This document shows positions 23,298 to 31,640 of a stretch of 48,700 nt of DNA, piece after piece. The DNA is from an uncultured Octadecabacter sp. (GTDB lineage: Bacteria > Pseudomonadota > Alphaproteobacteria > Rhodobacterales > Rhodobacteraceae). The DNA lies in the NCBI GenBank assembly GCA_937969445.1, contig CALBVZ010000019.1, positions 1 to 48,700 on the forward strand, written 5' to 3'. The position numbers and the translations under genes are program-made. Each line of letters begins with the position of its first letter. Position 1 is the stretch's first letter. The notes under the pieces are model-generated. The model was not told where the DNA came from. It made no database searches and was given only the letters and a program-made list of their open reading frames with translations.

Positions 23298-24164
23298 ATG
23301 CGCAAAGGTATAATTCTTGCTGGTGGAACGGGCTCAAGGTTACATCCAATAACAATTGGCGTGTCCAAGCACCTTTTGCCAATTTACGACAAACCGATGA
23401 TCTATTACCCGATCAGTGTTTTGATGCTGGCAGGCATTCGCGAGATCGCGATCATTACAACGCCGCAAGATCAGTGCCAATTTCAACGCACGCTTGGCGA
23501 CGGCAGCCAATGGGGGATTTCGCTGACCTATATTGTGCAGCCGTCCCCGGATGGATTGGCGCAGGCCTATTTACTGGCAGAAGATTTCTTGAATGGCGCG
23601 CCCTCGGCGATGGTTTTGGGGGACAATATTTTCTTTGGGCATGGGTTGCCTGAGATATTGCATGACGCAAATCAGCAAACCGACGGCGGAACTATCTTTG
23701 GCTATCGCGTTGCCGATCCGAACCGGTATGGTGTTGTCGACTTCGACACCAATGGCGTCGCGCAGCAGATTATTGAAAAACCGATTGAACCGCCGTCAAA
23801 CTACGCAGTCACGGGGTTGTACTTTCTTGACGCGGATGCGCCCAAACTTGCACGTGATGTTCGCCCATCTCAACGTGGTGAGCTCGAAATTACCTCCCTA
23901 TTGGAGATGTATTTAGAAGCCGGAAAACTACGGGTGAATAAAATGGGGCGCGGCTATGCGTGGCTGGATACCGGCACACACGCAAGCTTGCTGGATGCAG
24001 GGAATTTTGTGCGAACACTCACGCAGCGACAAGGGCTTCAAACCGGTTGTTTAGAAGAAATCGCCCACGCGCAGGGTTGGATCTGTGACGAAACGCTTTG
24101 TGCACTAGCTGCGCGGTTCTCAAAGAACAGCTACGGCACGTATTTGAATGGCTTGCTCGACTAA
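23298..24164 (+). CDS. rfbA: Glucose-1-phosphate thymidylyltransferase
   Basis: RmlA, 288 residues, makes dTDP-glucose from glucose-1-phosphate and dTTP, the first rhamnose step. It starts KGIILAGGTGSRLHPIT, with the signature nucleotidyltransferase motif; other marks are GVSKHLLPIYDKPMIYYP, ALVLGDNIFFGHGL-like (MVLGDNIFFGHGLPE) and GYAWLDTGTHASLLDA. Full length for the family. No strong ribosome site is visible before ATG 23298. Convergent with manC, 15 bases apart. Confidence 0.95.
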   Translation: MRKGIILAGGTGSRLHPITIGVSKHLLPIYDKPMIYYPISVLMLAGIREIAIITTPQDQCQFQRTLGDGSQWGISLTYIVQPSPDGLAQAYLLAEDFLNGAPSAMVLGDNIFFGHGLPEILHDANQQTDGGTIFGYRVADPNRYGVVDFDTNGVAQQIIEKPIEPPSNYAVTGLYFLDADAPKLARDVRPSQRGELEITSLLEMYLEAGKLRVNKMGRGYAWLDTGTHASLLDAGNFVRTLTQRQGLQTGCLEEIAHAQGWICDETLCALAARFSKNSYGTYLNGLLD

Positions 24165-24179
24165 CGCAGGGCGCGCTAC

Positions 24180-25604
24180 CTAATCGCGCGCGTATTCATC
24201 CTCGTAGCGGACAATGTCGTCCTCACCCAAGTAACTGCCTGTCTGCACTTCGATGAGTTCCATCGGCACGTGACCGGGGTTTTCAAGGCGGTGTTTGGCA
24301 CCCAGTGGAACGTAGATAGATTGGTTCTCAGACACGAGGCGCACATCGTCCCCAACCGTAACGCGCGCAGTACCCGCGACGACGATCCAATGTTCCGAGC
24401 GGTGAACATGGCTTTGCAAACTCAACGCGGCACCGGGCTTTACGACGATCCGTTTGACCTGAAACCGGTCGCGCAGGGTGAGGGTTTCGAAATAGCCCCA
24501 TGGCCGATAATCACGGGGGAAGGTGTCTGCTTGGCGAACCTTTTGCGCGCGCATTTCTTTTACGACCACACCCAAATCTGCCACGCGGCTGCGGTCTGCA
24601 ACCAACACTGCATCCGGCATCGCGATCGCCACGATATTGTTAAGACCAAGACCGACAAGCTGCACATCATCACTTTCAGAACGCAGTAAGCTGTCCGCGC
24701 AATCCACCGCTAAACTTGGACCGTGTGTACTTACCCCCGCATCATCGACGGGCATTTGTTTTTGGATCGCGTCCCAACCGCCAAGATCGGACCAATCGCC
24801 TTCGTGTTTGATCACGGCAAGGTTGTCCGCCTTTTCCATGATGGCAAAGTCGATCGAAATATCTTCGCAGGCCGCCCATGCGGTCGGGTCAAGGCGCAGA
24901 AAGCCTAGATCGTGGCGGGCGTCGGTGATCGATGTTTTGACGGTCTCCAGCATGTCAGGTGCGTGGATTGAAAATGCCTTAACCAACGTGCTGGCCTTGT
25001 ACAAAAAGATACCAGCGTTCCAAAGAAACCGATCTGTCGCCAACATGTCCTGCGCAGTTTTTAGATTTGGTTTTTCAACGAAACGACGCAAAGCGATGCA
25101 GCCGTCGGGCGTTTCATCCCCTAGTTCAAGGTAGCCATATCCAGTTTCAGGATGCGTTGGCATGATGCCAAACGTCACGATCTGTCCGTTGCGGGCACAA
25201 GGAATGGCACGTTCAACACTGGCGAGGAATGTGTCGGTGTCTTTGATGAAATGGTCAGACGGGGCGGCGAGTATCAGGGCGTCTGGATCGTCATCCGCCA
25301 CTTTCAATGCCGCCGCGAGGAGCGCAGGGGCGGTGTTCTTTGCTTCCGGCTCAATCAACACCGCACCAGGATCAATGCCGACATCAGACAGTTGTTGGGT
25401 TGCCGTGAAACGAAAGTCCGAGTTGGTCACAATGACGGGGGGCGAAAACGACGTTGACGTAAATCGTGAGGCTGACTGTTGAAACAGGCTGCTGTCGCCA
25501 ATGAGTTTGGTGAACTGCTTGGGATAGCTTTTACGCGAAAGGGGCCACAGCCGTGTGCCTGATCCGCCGCATAGAATTACTGGGGTGATGGTGTGCTGTG
25601 TCAT
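24180..25604 (-). CDS. manC: Mannose-1-phosphate guanylyltransferase / mannose-6-phosphate isomerase
   Basis: Type II bifunctional enzyme of 474 residues that supplies GDP-mannose. The N-terminal pyrophosphorylase motif is LCGGSGTRLWPLSRKSYPKQF-like (the family core GGSGTRLWPLSR), with FVEKPN near residue 155. The C-terminal PMI-type cupin carries LQSHVHRSEHWIVVAGTARV. ATG 25604 was chosen over a GTG 25613 because it has a family-like N-terminus. GDP-mannose here would feed the polysaccharide made by the surrounding glycosyltransferases, or GDP-fucose-type derivatives. Divergent from the first sulfotransferase. Confidence 0.93.
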   Translation of the reverse strand: MTQHTITPVILCGGSGTRLWPLSRKSYPKQFTKLIGDSSLFQQSASRFTSTSFSPPVIVTNSDFRFTATQQLSDVGIDPGAVLIEPEAKNTAPALLAAALKVADDDPDALILAAPSDHFIKDTDTFLASVERAIPCARNGQIVTFGIMPTHPETGYGYLELGDETPDGCIALRRFVEKPNLKTAQDMLATDRFLWNAGIFLYKASTLVKAFSIHAPDMLETVKTSITDARHDLGFLRLDPTAWAACEDISIDFAIMEKADNLAVIKHEGDWSDLGGWDAIQKQMPVDDAGVSTHGPSLAVDCADSLLRSESDDVQLVGLGLNNIVAIAMPDAVLVADRSRVADLGVVVKEMRAQKVRQADTFPRDYRPWGYFETLTLRDRFQVKRIVVKPGAALSLQSHVHRSEHWIVVAGTARVTVGDDVRLVSENQSIYVPLGAKHRLENPGHVPMELIEVQTGSYLGEDDIVRYEDEYARD

Positions 25605-25657
25605 TGCTCTCACTCAATACTCATTTCAGCGCTTCGCGGCTGTCTGCCTGTGTTTTG

Positions 25658-25680
25658 CATAACATTTGGCCAAAGTTATG
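25658..25680. promoter_or_regulatory. Imperfect palindrome between manC and sulfotransferase
   Basis: CATAAC (25658-25663) pairs with GTTATG (25675-25680) around the ten-base palindrome TTTGGCCAAA (25665-25674), with one extra A at 25664. TGGCCAA is repeated directly at 25667-25673 and 25680-25686. It lies in a divergent promoter spacer, so an operator is plausible; a hairpin is the alternative. Confidence 0.5.
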
Positions 25681-25714
25681 GCCAATTCCCAAGCTTTCTT
25701 ATTGTTCGTTAACC

Positions 25715-25729
25715 TTAACGCCGTCTTAA
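25715..25729. promoter_or_regulatory. Exact TTAA-N7-TTAA site upstream of sulfotransferase
   Basis: TTAA (25715-25718), CGCCGTC, TTAA (25726-25729), preceded by another half-site TTAACC (25709-25714). This is the full CtrA consensus layout, 49 bases before the start at 25779. CtrA binding is a motif-based inference. Confidence 0.45.
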
Positions 25730-25778
25730 GATTTCGCAGGTAGCCTGGGCTGATACGCAAGAAGTCTGGACATCACGC

Positions 25779-26642
25779 ATGGCGGCCACAAAAACGTTTG
25801 GGAACCTGTTTTTAAGCATTGGCGCAATGAAAGCAGGGACCACATGGCTTTACTCTGTGCTGGCCCGTCATCCGGAACTGCATTTTGCGATGGAAAAGGA
25901 AATTCACTACTTCAATCATCGCTATGTGGACGACTCGCTTCTTAGCGAGGAACGCCGCCTATCTGAGGCACGAGAGCGGTATTTGTGGCGGTTTGACCCG
26001 CAAAAGGCCAACATTGATGCGATCCGCCAGAACCTGCACTGGGTTGCGGCATATCTTGACCGGCCGGTTGACGATTTCTGGTATCGCAACCTGTTTCAAC
26101 TGCGCAAATTTCAAACCTATGCCTGTGATTTTTCCAACCTGAATGCCCATCTTCCGGCTGAGGTTTGGCCTAAAATTGCGTCGAAATGCGATTCCTTACG
26201 CGTGCTTTATACCATGCGCGACCCGGTGAAACGGATTTGGAGCCATACCAAATTCCATCTGCAAGTTACGGGCGAATTGGACAAGTTGAACACGTGGTCA
26301 AAGTCCGAGTTTGAGGCCTTCGTCCGTCAGCCGCATATTTGGGACAATGGGGAATATGGTGCTGTTTTGCGGCGGCTTTCGCAGGGGTTGGACAGGACAC
26401 AGTACAAGGCGATCTTTTATGAGGATTTACATGATAACCAGCGCGGTGTGCTGCGTGATATCGAAGAGTTCTTAGGCATTGCACCGTTTGAATACCCGCA
26501 GGCCATGTTGGACAGACGGATCACGGAAAGCCAAAAGCGAGAGATGCCTGATTTCTTTCTAGACCTGGTCGCGAATGACATTAGCCGTATCCGTAGCGAG
26601 GTCGAAGCGGAAGGATATGTGCTTCCGTTGTCTTGGGGCTAG
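25779..26642 (+). CDS. P-loop sulfotransferase (polysaccharide type)
   Basis: 287-residue PAPS-dependent sulfotransferase. The 5'-phosphosulfate loop is IGAMKAGTTWLYSVLARHP (about 13-31), and the 3'-phosphate binding motif LYTMRDPVKRIWSHTKFH lies near residue 145. It is related to the Sulfotransfer_1 family seen in exopolysaccharide loci. Soluble, no membrane segment. It ends at TAG 26640-26642, sharing CTAG with the convergent second sulfotransferase. A role in sulfating the capsule or exopolysaccharide is inferred from the neighbours. It could instead act on another carbohydrate. Confidence 0.85.
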   Translation: MAATKTFGNLFLSIGAMKAGTTWLYSVLARHPELHFAMEKEIHYFNHRYVDDSLLSEERRLSEARERYLWRFDPQKANIDAIRQNLHWVAAYLDRPVDDFWYRNLFQLRKFQTYACDFSNLNAHLPAEVWPKIASKCDSLRVLYTMRDPVKRIWSHTKFHLQVTGELDKLNTWSKSEFEAFVRQPHIWDNGEYGAVLRRLSQGLDRTQYKAIFYEDLHDNQRGVLRDIEEFLGIAPFEYPQAMLDRRITESQKREMPDFFLDLVANDISRIRSEVEAEGYVLPLSWG

Positions 26643-27373
26643 TGCGGCGCATTCCCGAGCAAGCCGTGCAATGTGCGCAAAACCACGAGGTCATCGGAAT
26701 TCATTTCACGTAGCAATTGGGCAAGTTCGGGCGAAACGGGAGTGTTGTCTGAATGAGACGAATTCGCGCGGGCTGGGGCCCAGTTGAAACCCGGGAATGG
26801 GGTGCTAAGCCGTTTGGAAAGCAAATCCATCGCCCGATTAAAATTAGCCACAAGCCCAATGACACCCGTTTTGTTGATTAGGCGAAGACCATCGAACGCC
26901 CGCATTAATTCGGGTTCATTGCCGGGATAAAACGCCGCAAGGCGGCCGGTTTGAAAATTGCGACACTGGCGATCTTTTGCGCGCTCAAGTCGTGCGTGAA
27001 CGTAACCACCAAAATCGTTCTGCTTGGCGAGCTTCGCCCCCCAGCTGTCAGAGGTTTGATTGCGTTCAAACTGATAGGCCGAGCGAATACGTGCAAAAGG
27101 ATCACGTAGCAGCATAACGGGGATAATTTGCACACCTTCGATTGACGGAAGCGGCCCCACTATGGTGTGGGACGAGAACGCATTGGCCGTCGGGTTTTGG
27201 GTGATCCATTTCTCGACATCTGCGGTATTGGACAGGTTACTTGTGTCAAATTCTGCAGTGACCCAACTGTCTGGAAAGTTCCGTTTCAGGATTTGGTCAA
27301 GAGAGGTTCCAGCGTTCTTGAACAGATGGTAGTGCAGGATGACGGTGCGTATGGGGGATGTTTTCGGGTTCAT
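26639..27373 (-). CDS. Second sulfotransferase, Sulfotransfer_2-like
   Basis: 244-residue protein with the PAPS loop LHYHLFKNAGTSLDQILKR (about 11-29) and the 3'-phosphate motif MLLRDPFARIRSAYQFERN (about 88-106). These match the heparan/dermatan-type sulfotransferase pattern HxxKxxGTS and LRDPxxRxxSxY, and differ clearly from the convergent neighbour. ATG 27373 starts the conserved region; the longer reading to 27478 overlaps the upstream glycosyltransferase and lacks family support. It is four bases downstream of that glycosyltransferase on the same strand, so they are probably co-transcribed. Confidence 0.8.
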   Translation of the reverse strand: MNPKTSPIRTVILHYHLFKNAGTSLDQILKRNFPDSWVTAEFDTSNLSNTADVEKWITQNPTANAFSSHTIVGPLPSIEGVQIIPVMLLRDPFARIRSAYQFERNQTSDSWGAKLAKQNDFGGYVHARLERAKDRQCRNFQTGRLAAFYPGNEPELMRAFDGLRLINKTGVIGLVANFNRAMDLLSKRLSTPFPGFNWAPARANSSHSDNTPVSPELAQLLREMNSDDLVVLRTLHGLLGNAPH

Positions 27374-27377
27374 AAAG

Positions 27378-30300
27378 TCAGTCGACAGTGTTGTAGAGAT
27401 CAGCGGCCTCAAACGCGGCTCGCATCTGCGCGCGACCTTGGTTGAATGAAAACGCATCCCGCATGTAGGCCTGTGCATTGGCTGATATCGCGCGCCAAAG
27501 ATCGTCGTCTTCGGTCAGCCGCGCGATTGCGCTTGCCCAGTCAGCCGGTGTGCTCACGATAAAGCAATCATGACCATTGCGTAGGCCAATCCCTTCGGCC
27601 GCCGTGGGGGACAGAACGCAGGGAATACCATGGGCGAGGGCGCTCAGCACCTTGCCCTTAATTCCAGCACCAGAGCGAAGTGGGGCGACAAAGATGCGGT
27701 GGTTATCATAGGCGTCGCTTATGTTTGCTACGAAGCCAATCGGGTTAACCGTTTCGCTGGCCAACGCTTTGATTTCGTCCGTTATTGCGGCACCGTAAAT
27801 GGACAGATCAACCGGGCTGCGCGTTGCATGAATAACTGCAGGCAAAATATCGCGAATGAACCAGGAAACACCCTCGCCGTTGGGATGGTGGCGAAAGCTG
27901 CCAAGGAACGACAAGCCGCGCCGCTTGTTTAGGGGCGGACGAATATCTGGCACATCGACAACCCACGGGCATTTCACCACCTTCGCGGCTCCGTCCGAGT
28001 AAGCCTGAATAACCGAATGTTCGACGTCGTTATATGACAACACCACATCGACATTGTTGATGATTTCCATCTCATCCTTGCGGGTTTGGCGGGCCTTTTC
28101 GAGCATGGCTTCGTCGTTTTCGGACTGTGCGGCGCGGATTTCTCGCAGGAAATGCAGGTCAGCGTTATTGAACAACACACGCGCTTCAGGGGCGAGTTTG
28201 CGCAGCTGGCTCAATACATCGCGGGCGACGTAATAGCGCGTGATGTAGAAGGCATCAAAGTCGGCGGCGTGCTGCGCGAGGTATTCCGATTGGCTGAGGT
28301 AGAAGGGCGCATAGATCATTTCAACACCCATCTTTTGCAACTCTTCGGTGTAGCTGCCAAGGTGCGCCATGTTGGAGGGCAGAAAGCTAACTTTATAGCC
28401 AAGCGACTGCACCAAACGGATTTCCTGCAACGCCGCGTAGGACCCCGCGTCTTGGTCGGGGCGCGGCGTTGAATAGTCGATGAACAATACCCGCCCGACA
28501 ATCCCGCGGTCTTTTTCAAGGTCAGGCGTGCTGCCTTCTTTGCCGAACTTGGCAAAGTCCTTGGCCCAACGGCGTTTGAATTTCGGGCGGTTCACTTCTT
28601 GGTATTTCTTGAAGCCAGTCGTGACGTCCGTGCCAGATGTCATACCTTCAAAATGATACACGACCGAAGAAGGGACGAACCATGTGCTGTAGCCGGCTTC
28701 GCGGACCTTAAAGGCGAAATCCGTGTCCTCAAAATACATCGGTTCCATGTAGGATGAGAACCCATCGAGCGCGCGCCACAAATCGGCAGGCACCATCATC
28801 GCGGCGCCGCACAGGTAATCCGCTTGGCGGGCATAGCTGAAACGCGGGTCTTCGGGGTTTTGGCGGTTGCCATAGTTCCATGGGTTGCCGGTGCCCCAAA
28901 CGATCCCGCCAGCGTCCTGCAATACGCCGTCCGGATAGAGCAGTTTTGACCCTGCCAGCCCGACATTGTCGAACCGATCAAAGGCGCTGAGCAGTTCATC
29001 GATCCAGCCAGATGTGACTTCGACGTCATTGTTCAGCAGCGCGATGAAGTCCCCTTTTGCCTCCGCTGCACCTTGATTGCATGAGCGGATGAAGCGCTGG
29101 GCGGTGTCGTTGTGAAGCACCGTGATTCCGCTGACGATGTCTTCAAGGTGTCGGGTTTCATCGCTTGAGGCGTCATCGACCACGATCACCTCAAAACTCG
29201 CTTGGTTATGGGCCACCAACAGCGAACACAGCGCGAGGTAGGTGACCTCAACCTTATTGTGTGCAGGGATCACGACCGTCACTTTGGGTGCATCAGGTTG
29301 CGTGAACGTCAGCGGCTTGAGTTTGACGTTGTCATGACCGCCCTCAAGCACCGACATCGCGTAGGCAATCTGTGCCATATCCACGGACGGATTCGCGTTT
29401 TTCATATGGGCTTTCAGGCTCGCGTAGCGGCGCGGCGTTTGCGCGAAAACCGTTGACGGAAAAGGCGCGGCGGCTTCGCGCTGCAACACGTCAGCAGGTG
29501 TGATGATCGCAGGGGCGAGATGTTGCGTTTCCCAATAGGTGATCGAGCCTGAACGATCCTTGAGGCACAGGTGCCGCGTCGCGCCGGTCAGGTACTTTGA
29601 TGGAAGGCGCACAACGTTATGACTGGTCCCAAAACTGACCTGTTCGACTGGTTCGCCGTCGATAAGCAACAGCAGTTCTACCGCTTGGTCCGATGCAATG
29701 ACCAGCGTGTGGCCGTAGTCTTCTTTCAGGGTCAAAACGGGGGGTGTGACATTCAGCAGAACCTGTTCGTTACCGCCGATGGAGAGGCGAATTTCGTCGC
29801 CATTCATCACGTGGCTGGGGATGTCGCCCTCCATCCAAACCTTGGTGCGTTCTTCACCGGGTTTGCCGATGCGGATCGGATCGACCAATGACGTTGAGGG
29901 TATCGAGGGGACGCTCACGCGGGTGTCGGCCAAGAAAAAGAACGGCTCAACATCGTGACCATCAGGAACGTACCCTAAGTAATCAACCGCAAGCCAGACT
30001 TGCCCTGCCTGAAAGCCGTCAGGCAGCGGGATACGAACATGCTGGTAGTTTTCACGCGCAATCCCGCCCTGAAACCCGGGATCAAAACTGATCGAATGCG
30101 ACGTCGTGCGTTGGGTTTTTGAACAGGTGAAACGTACAAGCAAGTTGGCGCGGCCACGATGCTGCGCCAGCCATGTTTCAAACACCATACCGGGGGTGGC
30201 GGTTTCAATGTTTATTGTGCGTTCAATCTCAATCCGGCTGGGCGCATCGCGATCTGTCATCATCAGTTGCACGGTTTGTGCGCCGGCCAGCACCCAGTCC

Positions 30301-30590
30301 GTCAAATGGTTTACCCAAACTGTATAGATTTCACCGGGAGCCGTTTCCCTCGGGTCCGACGAAATTGCGGCGGCCAAATGATCCACGTCCAACACAATAT
30401 CTGCGTCCATTGCATAGGTGCGAAGCGGGTTGTTGCTGCTTGGGTTAAGCGGCGCAGAGATTGCGCCAACTGAAACTTCGACCCGTGATTTTGCCTGTAC
30501 TTCGGACACGGCTGCATAGACGGATCCGTTCACGATAATTGCAGAACTGTCGTCCGGTTTTGCGAGAGGTAAGTTAACGCGAGGGATCAT
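27378..30590 (-). CDS. Large bifunctional glycosyltransferase (GT2-GT4 fusion)
   Basis: 1070 residues. The N-terminal 400 residues form a beta-rich region of unknown role (start MIPRVNLPLAKPDDSSAIIV). A GT2 domain follows: VTVVIPAHNKVEVTYLALCS at about 437, FIALLNNDVEVTSGWIDELL with the acidic metal motif, and YFEDTDFAFKVREAGY. From about 697 is a second glycosyltransferase part, RVLFIDYSTPRPDQDAGSYA, ending in the GT4-like FVAPLRSGAGIKGKVLSALA and GIPCVLSPTAAEGIGL. It is likely cytosolic or peripheral at the membrane and able to add two sugars. The first gene after the exporter permease upstream is on the same strand. Substrates cannot be read from sequence. Confidence 0.85.
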   Translation of the reverse strand: MIPRVNLPLAKPDDSSAIIVNGSVYAAVSEVQAKSRVEVSVGAISAPLNPSSNNPLRTYAMDADIVLDVDHLAAAISSDPRETAPGEIYTVWVNHLTDWVLAGAQTVQLMMTDRDAPSRIEIERTINIETATPGMVFETWLAQHRGRANLLVRFTCSKTQRTTSHSISFDPGFQGGIARENYQHVRIPLPDGFQAGQVWLAVDYLGYVPDGHDVEPFFFLADTRVSVPSIPSTSLVDPIRIGKPGEERTKVWMEGDIPSHVMNGDEIRLSIGGNEQVLLNVTPPVLTLKEDYGHTLVIASDQAVELLLLIDGEPVEQVSFGTSHNVVRLPSKYLTGATRHLCLKDRSGSITYWETQHLAPAIITPADVLQREAAAPFPSTVFAQTPRRYASLKAHMKNANPSVDMAQIAYAMSVLEGGHDNVKLKPLTFTQPDAPKVTVVIPAHNKVEVTYLALCSLLVAHNQASFEVIVVDDASSDETRHLEDIVSGITVLHNDTAQRFIRSCNQGAAEAKGDFIALLNNDVEVTSGWIDELLSAFDRFDNVGLAGSKLLYPDGVLQDAGGIVWGTGNPWNYGNRQNPEDPRFSYARQADYLCGAAMMVPADLWRALDGFSSYMEPMYFEDTDFAFKVREAGYSTWFVPSSVVYHFEGMTSGTDVTTGFKKYQEVNRPKFKRRWAKDFAKFGKEGSTPDLEKDRGIVGRVLFIDYSTPRPDQDAGSYAALQEIRLVQSLGYKVSFLPSNMAHLGSYTEELQKMGVEMIYAPFYLSQSEYLAQHAADFDAFYITRYYVARDVLSQLRKLAPEARVLFNNADLHFLREIRAAQSENDEAMLEKARQTRKDEMEIINNVDVVLSYNDVEHSVIQAYSDGAAKVVKCPWVVDVPDIRPPLNKRRGLSFLGSFRHHPNGEGVSWFIRDILPAVIHATRSPVDLSIYGAAITDEIKALASETVNPIGFVANISDAYDNHRIFVAPLRSGAGIKGKVLSALAHGIPCVLSPTAAEGIGLRNGHDCFIVSTPADWASAIARLTEDDDLWRAISANAQAYMRDAFSFNQGRAQMRAAFEAADLYNTVD

Positions 30591-30720
30591 CTAGGTTACT
30601 TTCTTACAGCCAAGTGCACGTAATCACGGCACAAAAGAGTTAACGCTCTCTCATTTGCGCGAAGGGGGGTTAATAAACCGTAAAAGGGGCATTAATTTTT
30701 GGTCGGTCGCTGGTGTGGGG

Positions 30721-31548
30721 TCAGCGCTGAAGAATGTCGCGGTGATACCGGTTGAGTAGGAACAAACCGACCACAAGCAGGCCAAGCCCCAAGGCGATTG
30801 GATACGCAACGGAGACGTAAGTTGGTTGGTAGTATGGGTAGTACCCGTCCCGCATCATGCCCACGATATGAACCAGCGGATTGTACCACAGAATGTCGCG
30901 GTAGGGCTGTGGGACGACCTCGAACAGAAAGAACAAACACGACGCTAAGAACAAGGGGCGGTTCAACACAGCCCAAGCGGTCGCCCAGATCGGAAAGGAC
31001 AGTGTCAGGAAACTGTTCAACGTTCCGACGCCCGCGCTCAGCACGATGATCATCGCATAGGCGGTTAGGATTTTGGGGAAATCGATCGCCGTGTCGGGCG
31101 CGCTGAACCAAAGAATGAACCCCAACACGATGCCGTGCACGATCAATTGCGTCAGAGAATTCAGCGCCAGTCGCGCAATCAACGCATCTACAAACGTCAC
31201 GCGCGGGTACTCCAGCAGGGCGCGGCTGTATTGGATCGTTTGACCCAGCTTCGCAGAAACGTCCGCATACATCAGAAACGGGAGCAATCCGGTCGCGTAA
31301 AAGAATGCAAAGTCCGCACCGAGGGGCGGTGCACGAAACCCGATCGAAAAGATGATTGTAAGAAGCGCGATGCCTGCCGCGGGTTCTAAGATCGCCCAAA
31401 GATAGCCACCGGGAGATCGCCCATAGGTCGTCGATATTTCGCGCAAAATAAGCGCGATGATGGCACGCGGTGTTGCGAAGGGTGCGCGGAGCCGTCGCAA
31501 AGGTGCGGGAGGGGGTTGCGATACCGCAGGGCGCGTGGCGAAACCCAT
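30721..31548 (-). CDS. ABC-2 type polysaccharide export permease (KpsM-like)
   Basis: 275-residue integral membrane protein of the Wzm/KpsM family with six hydrophobic segments. It begins MGFATRPAVSQPPPAPLRRL, then IIALILREISTTYGRSPGGY, a family signature. Its partners, the KpsE-like protein and the KpsT ATPase, are encoded divergently at 31641 and 32849, so the exporter is split across one divergent promoter. ATG 31548 has AGGAGACAGG upstream; the longer reading to 31665 would cross the divergent promoter region. The spacer to the downstream glycosyltransferase (30591-30720) shows no gene. Confidence 0.85.
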   Translation of the reverse strand: MGFATRPAVSQPPPAPLRRLRAPFATPRAIIALILREISTTYGRSPGGYLWAILEPAAGIALLTIIFSIGFRAPPLGADFAFFYATGLLPFLMYADVSAKLGQTIQYSRALLEYPRVTFVDALIARLALNSLTQLIVHGIVLGFILWFSAPDTAIDFPKILTAYAMIIVLSAGVGTLNSFLTLSFPIWATAWAVLNRPLFLASCLFFLFEVVPQPYRDILWYNPLVHIVGMMRDGYYPYYQPTYVSVAYPIALGLGLLVVGLFLLNRYHRDILQR

Positions 31549-31640
31549 CTGACCTGTCTCCTGAGGTTTTATGTTCGTTAATAACTTTTGGTTAACGCTT
31601 CGGTCATAAGTATGAACGCTCATTGATTGAAGAAGTGTTA

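Noticed and set aside
30591-30720. Gene or small RNA in the 130-base spacer before the glycosyltransferase
   Set aside because: No ORF with a ribosome site and no clear stem-loop with U-run; only scattered TTAA words.
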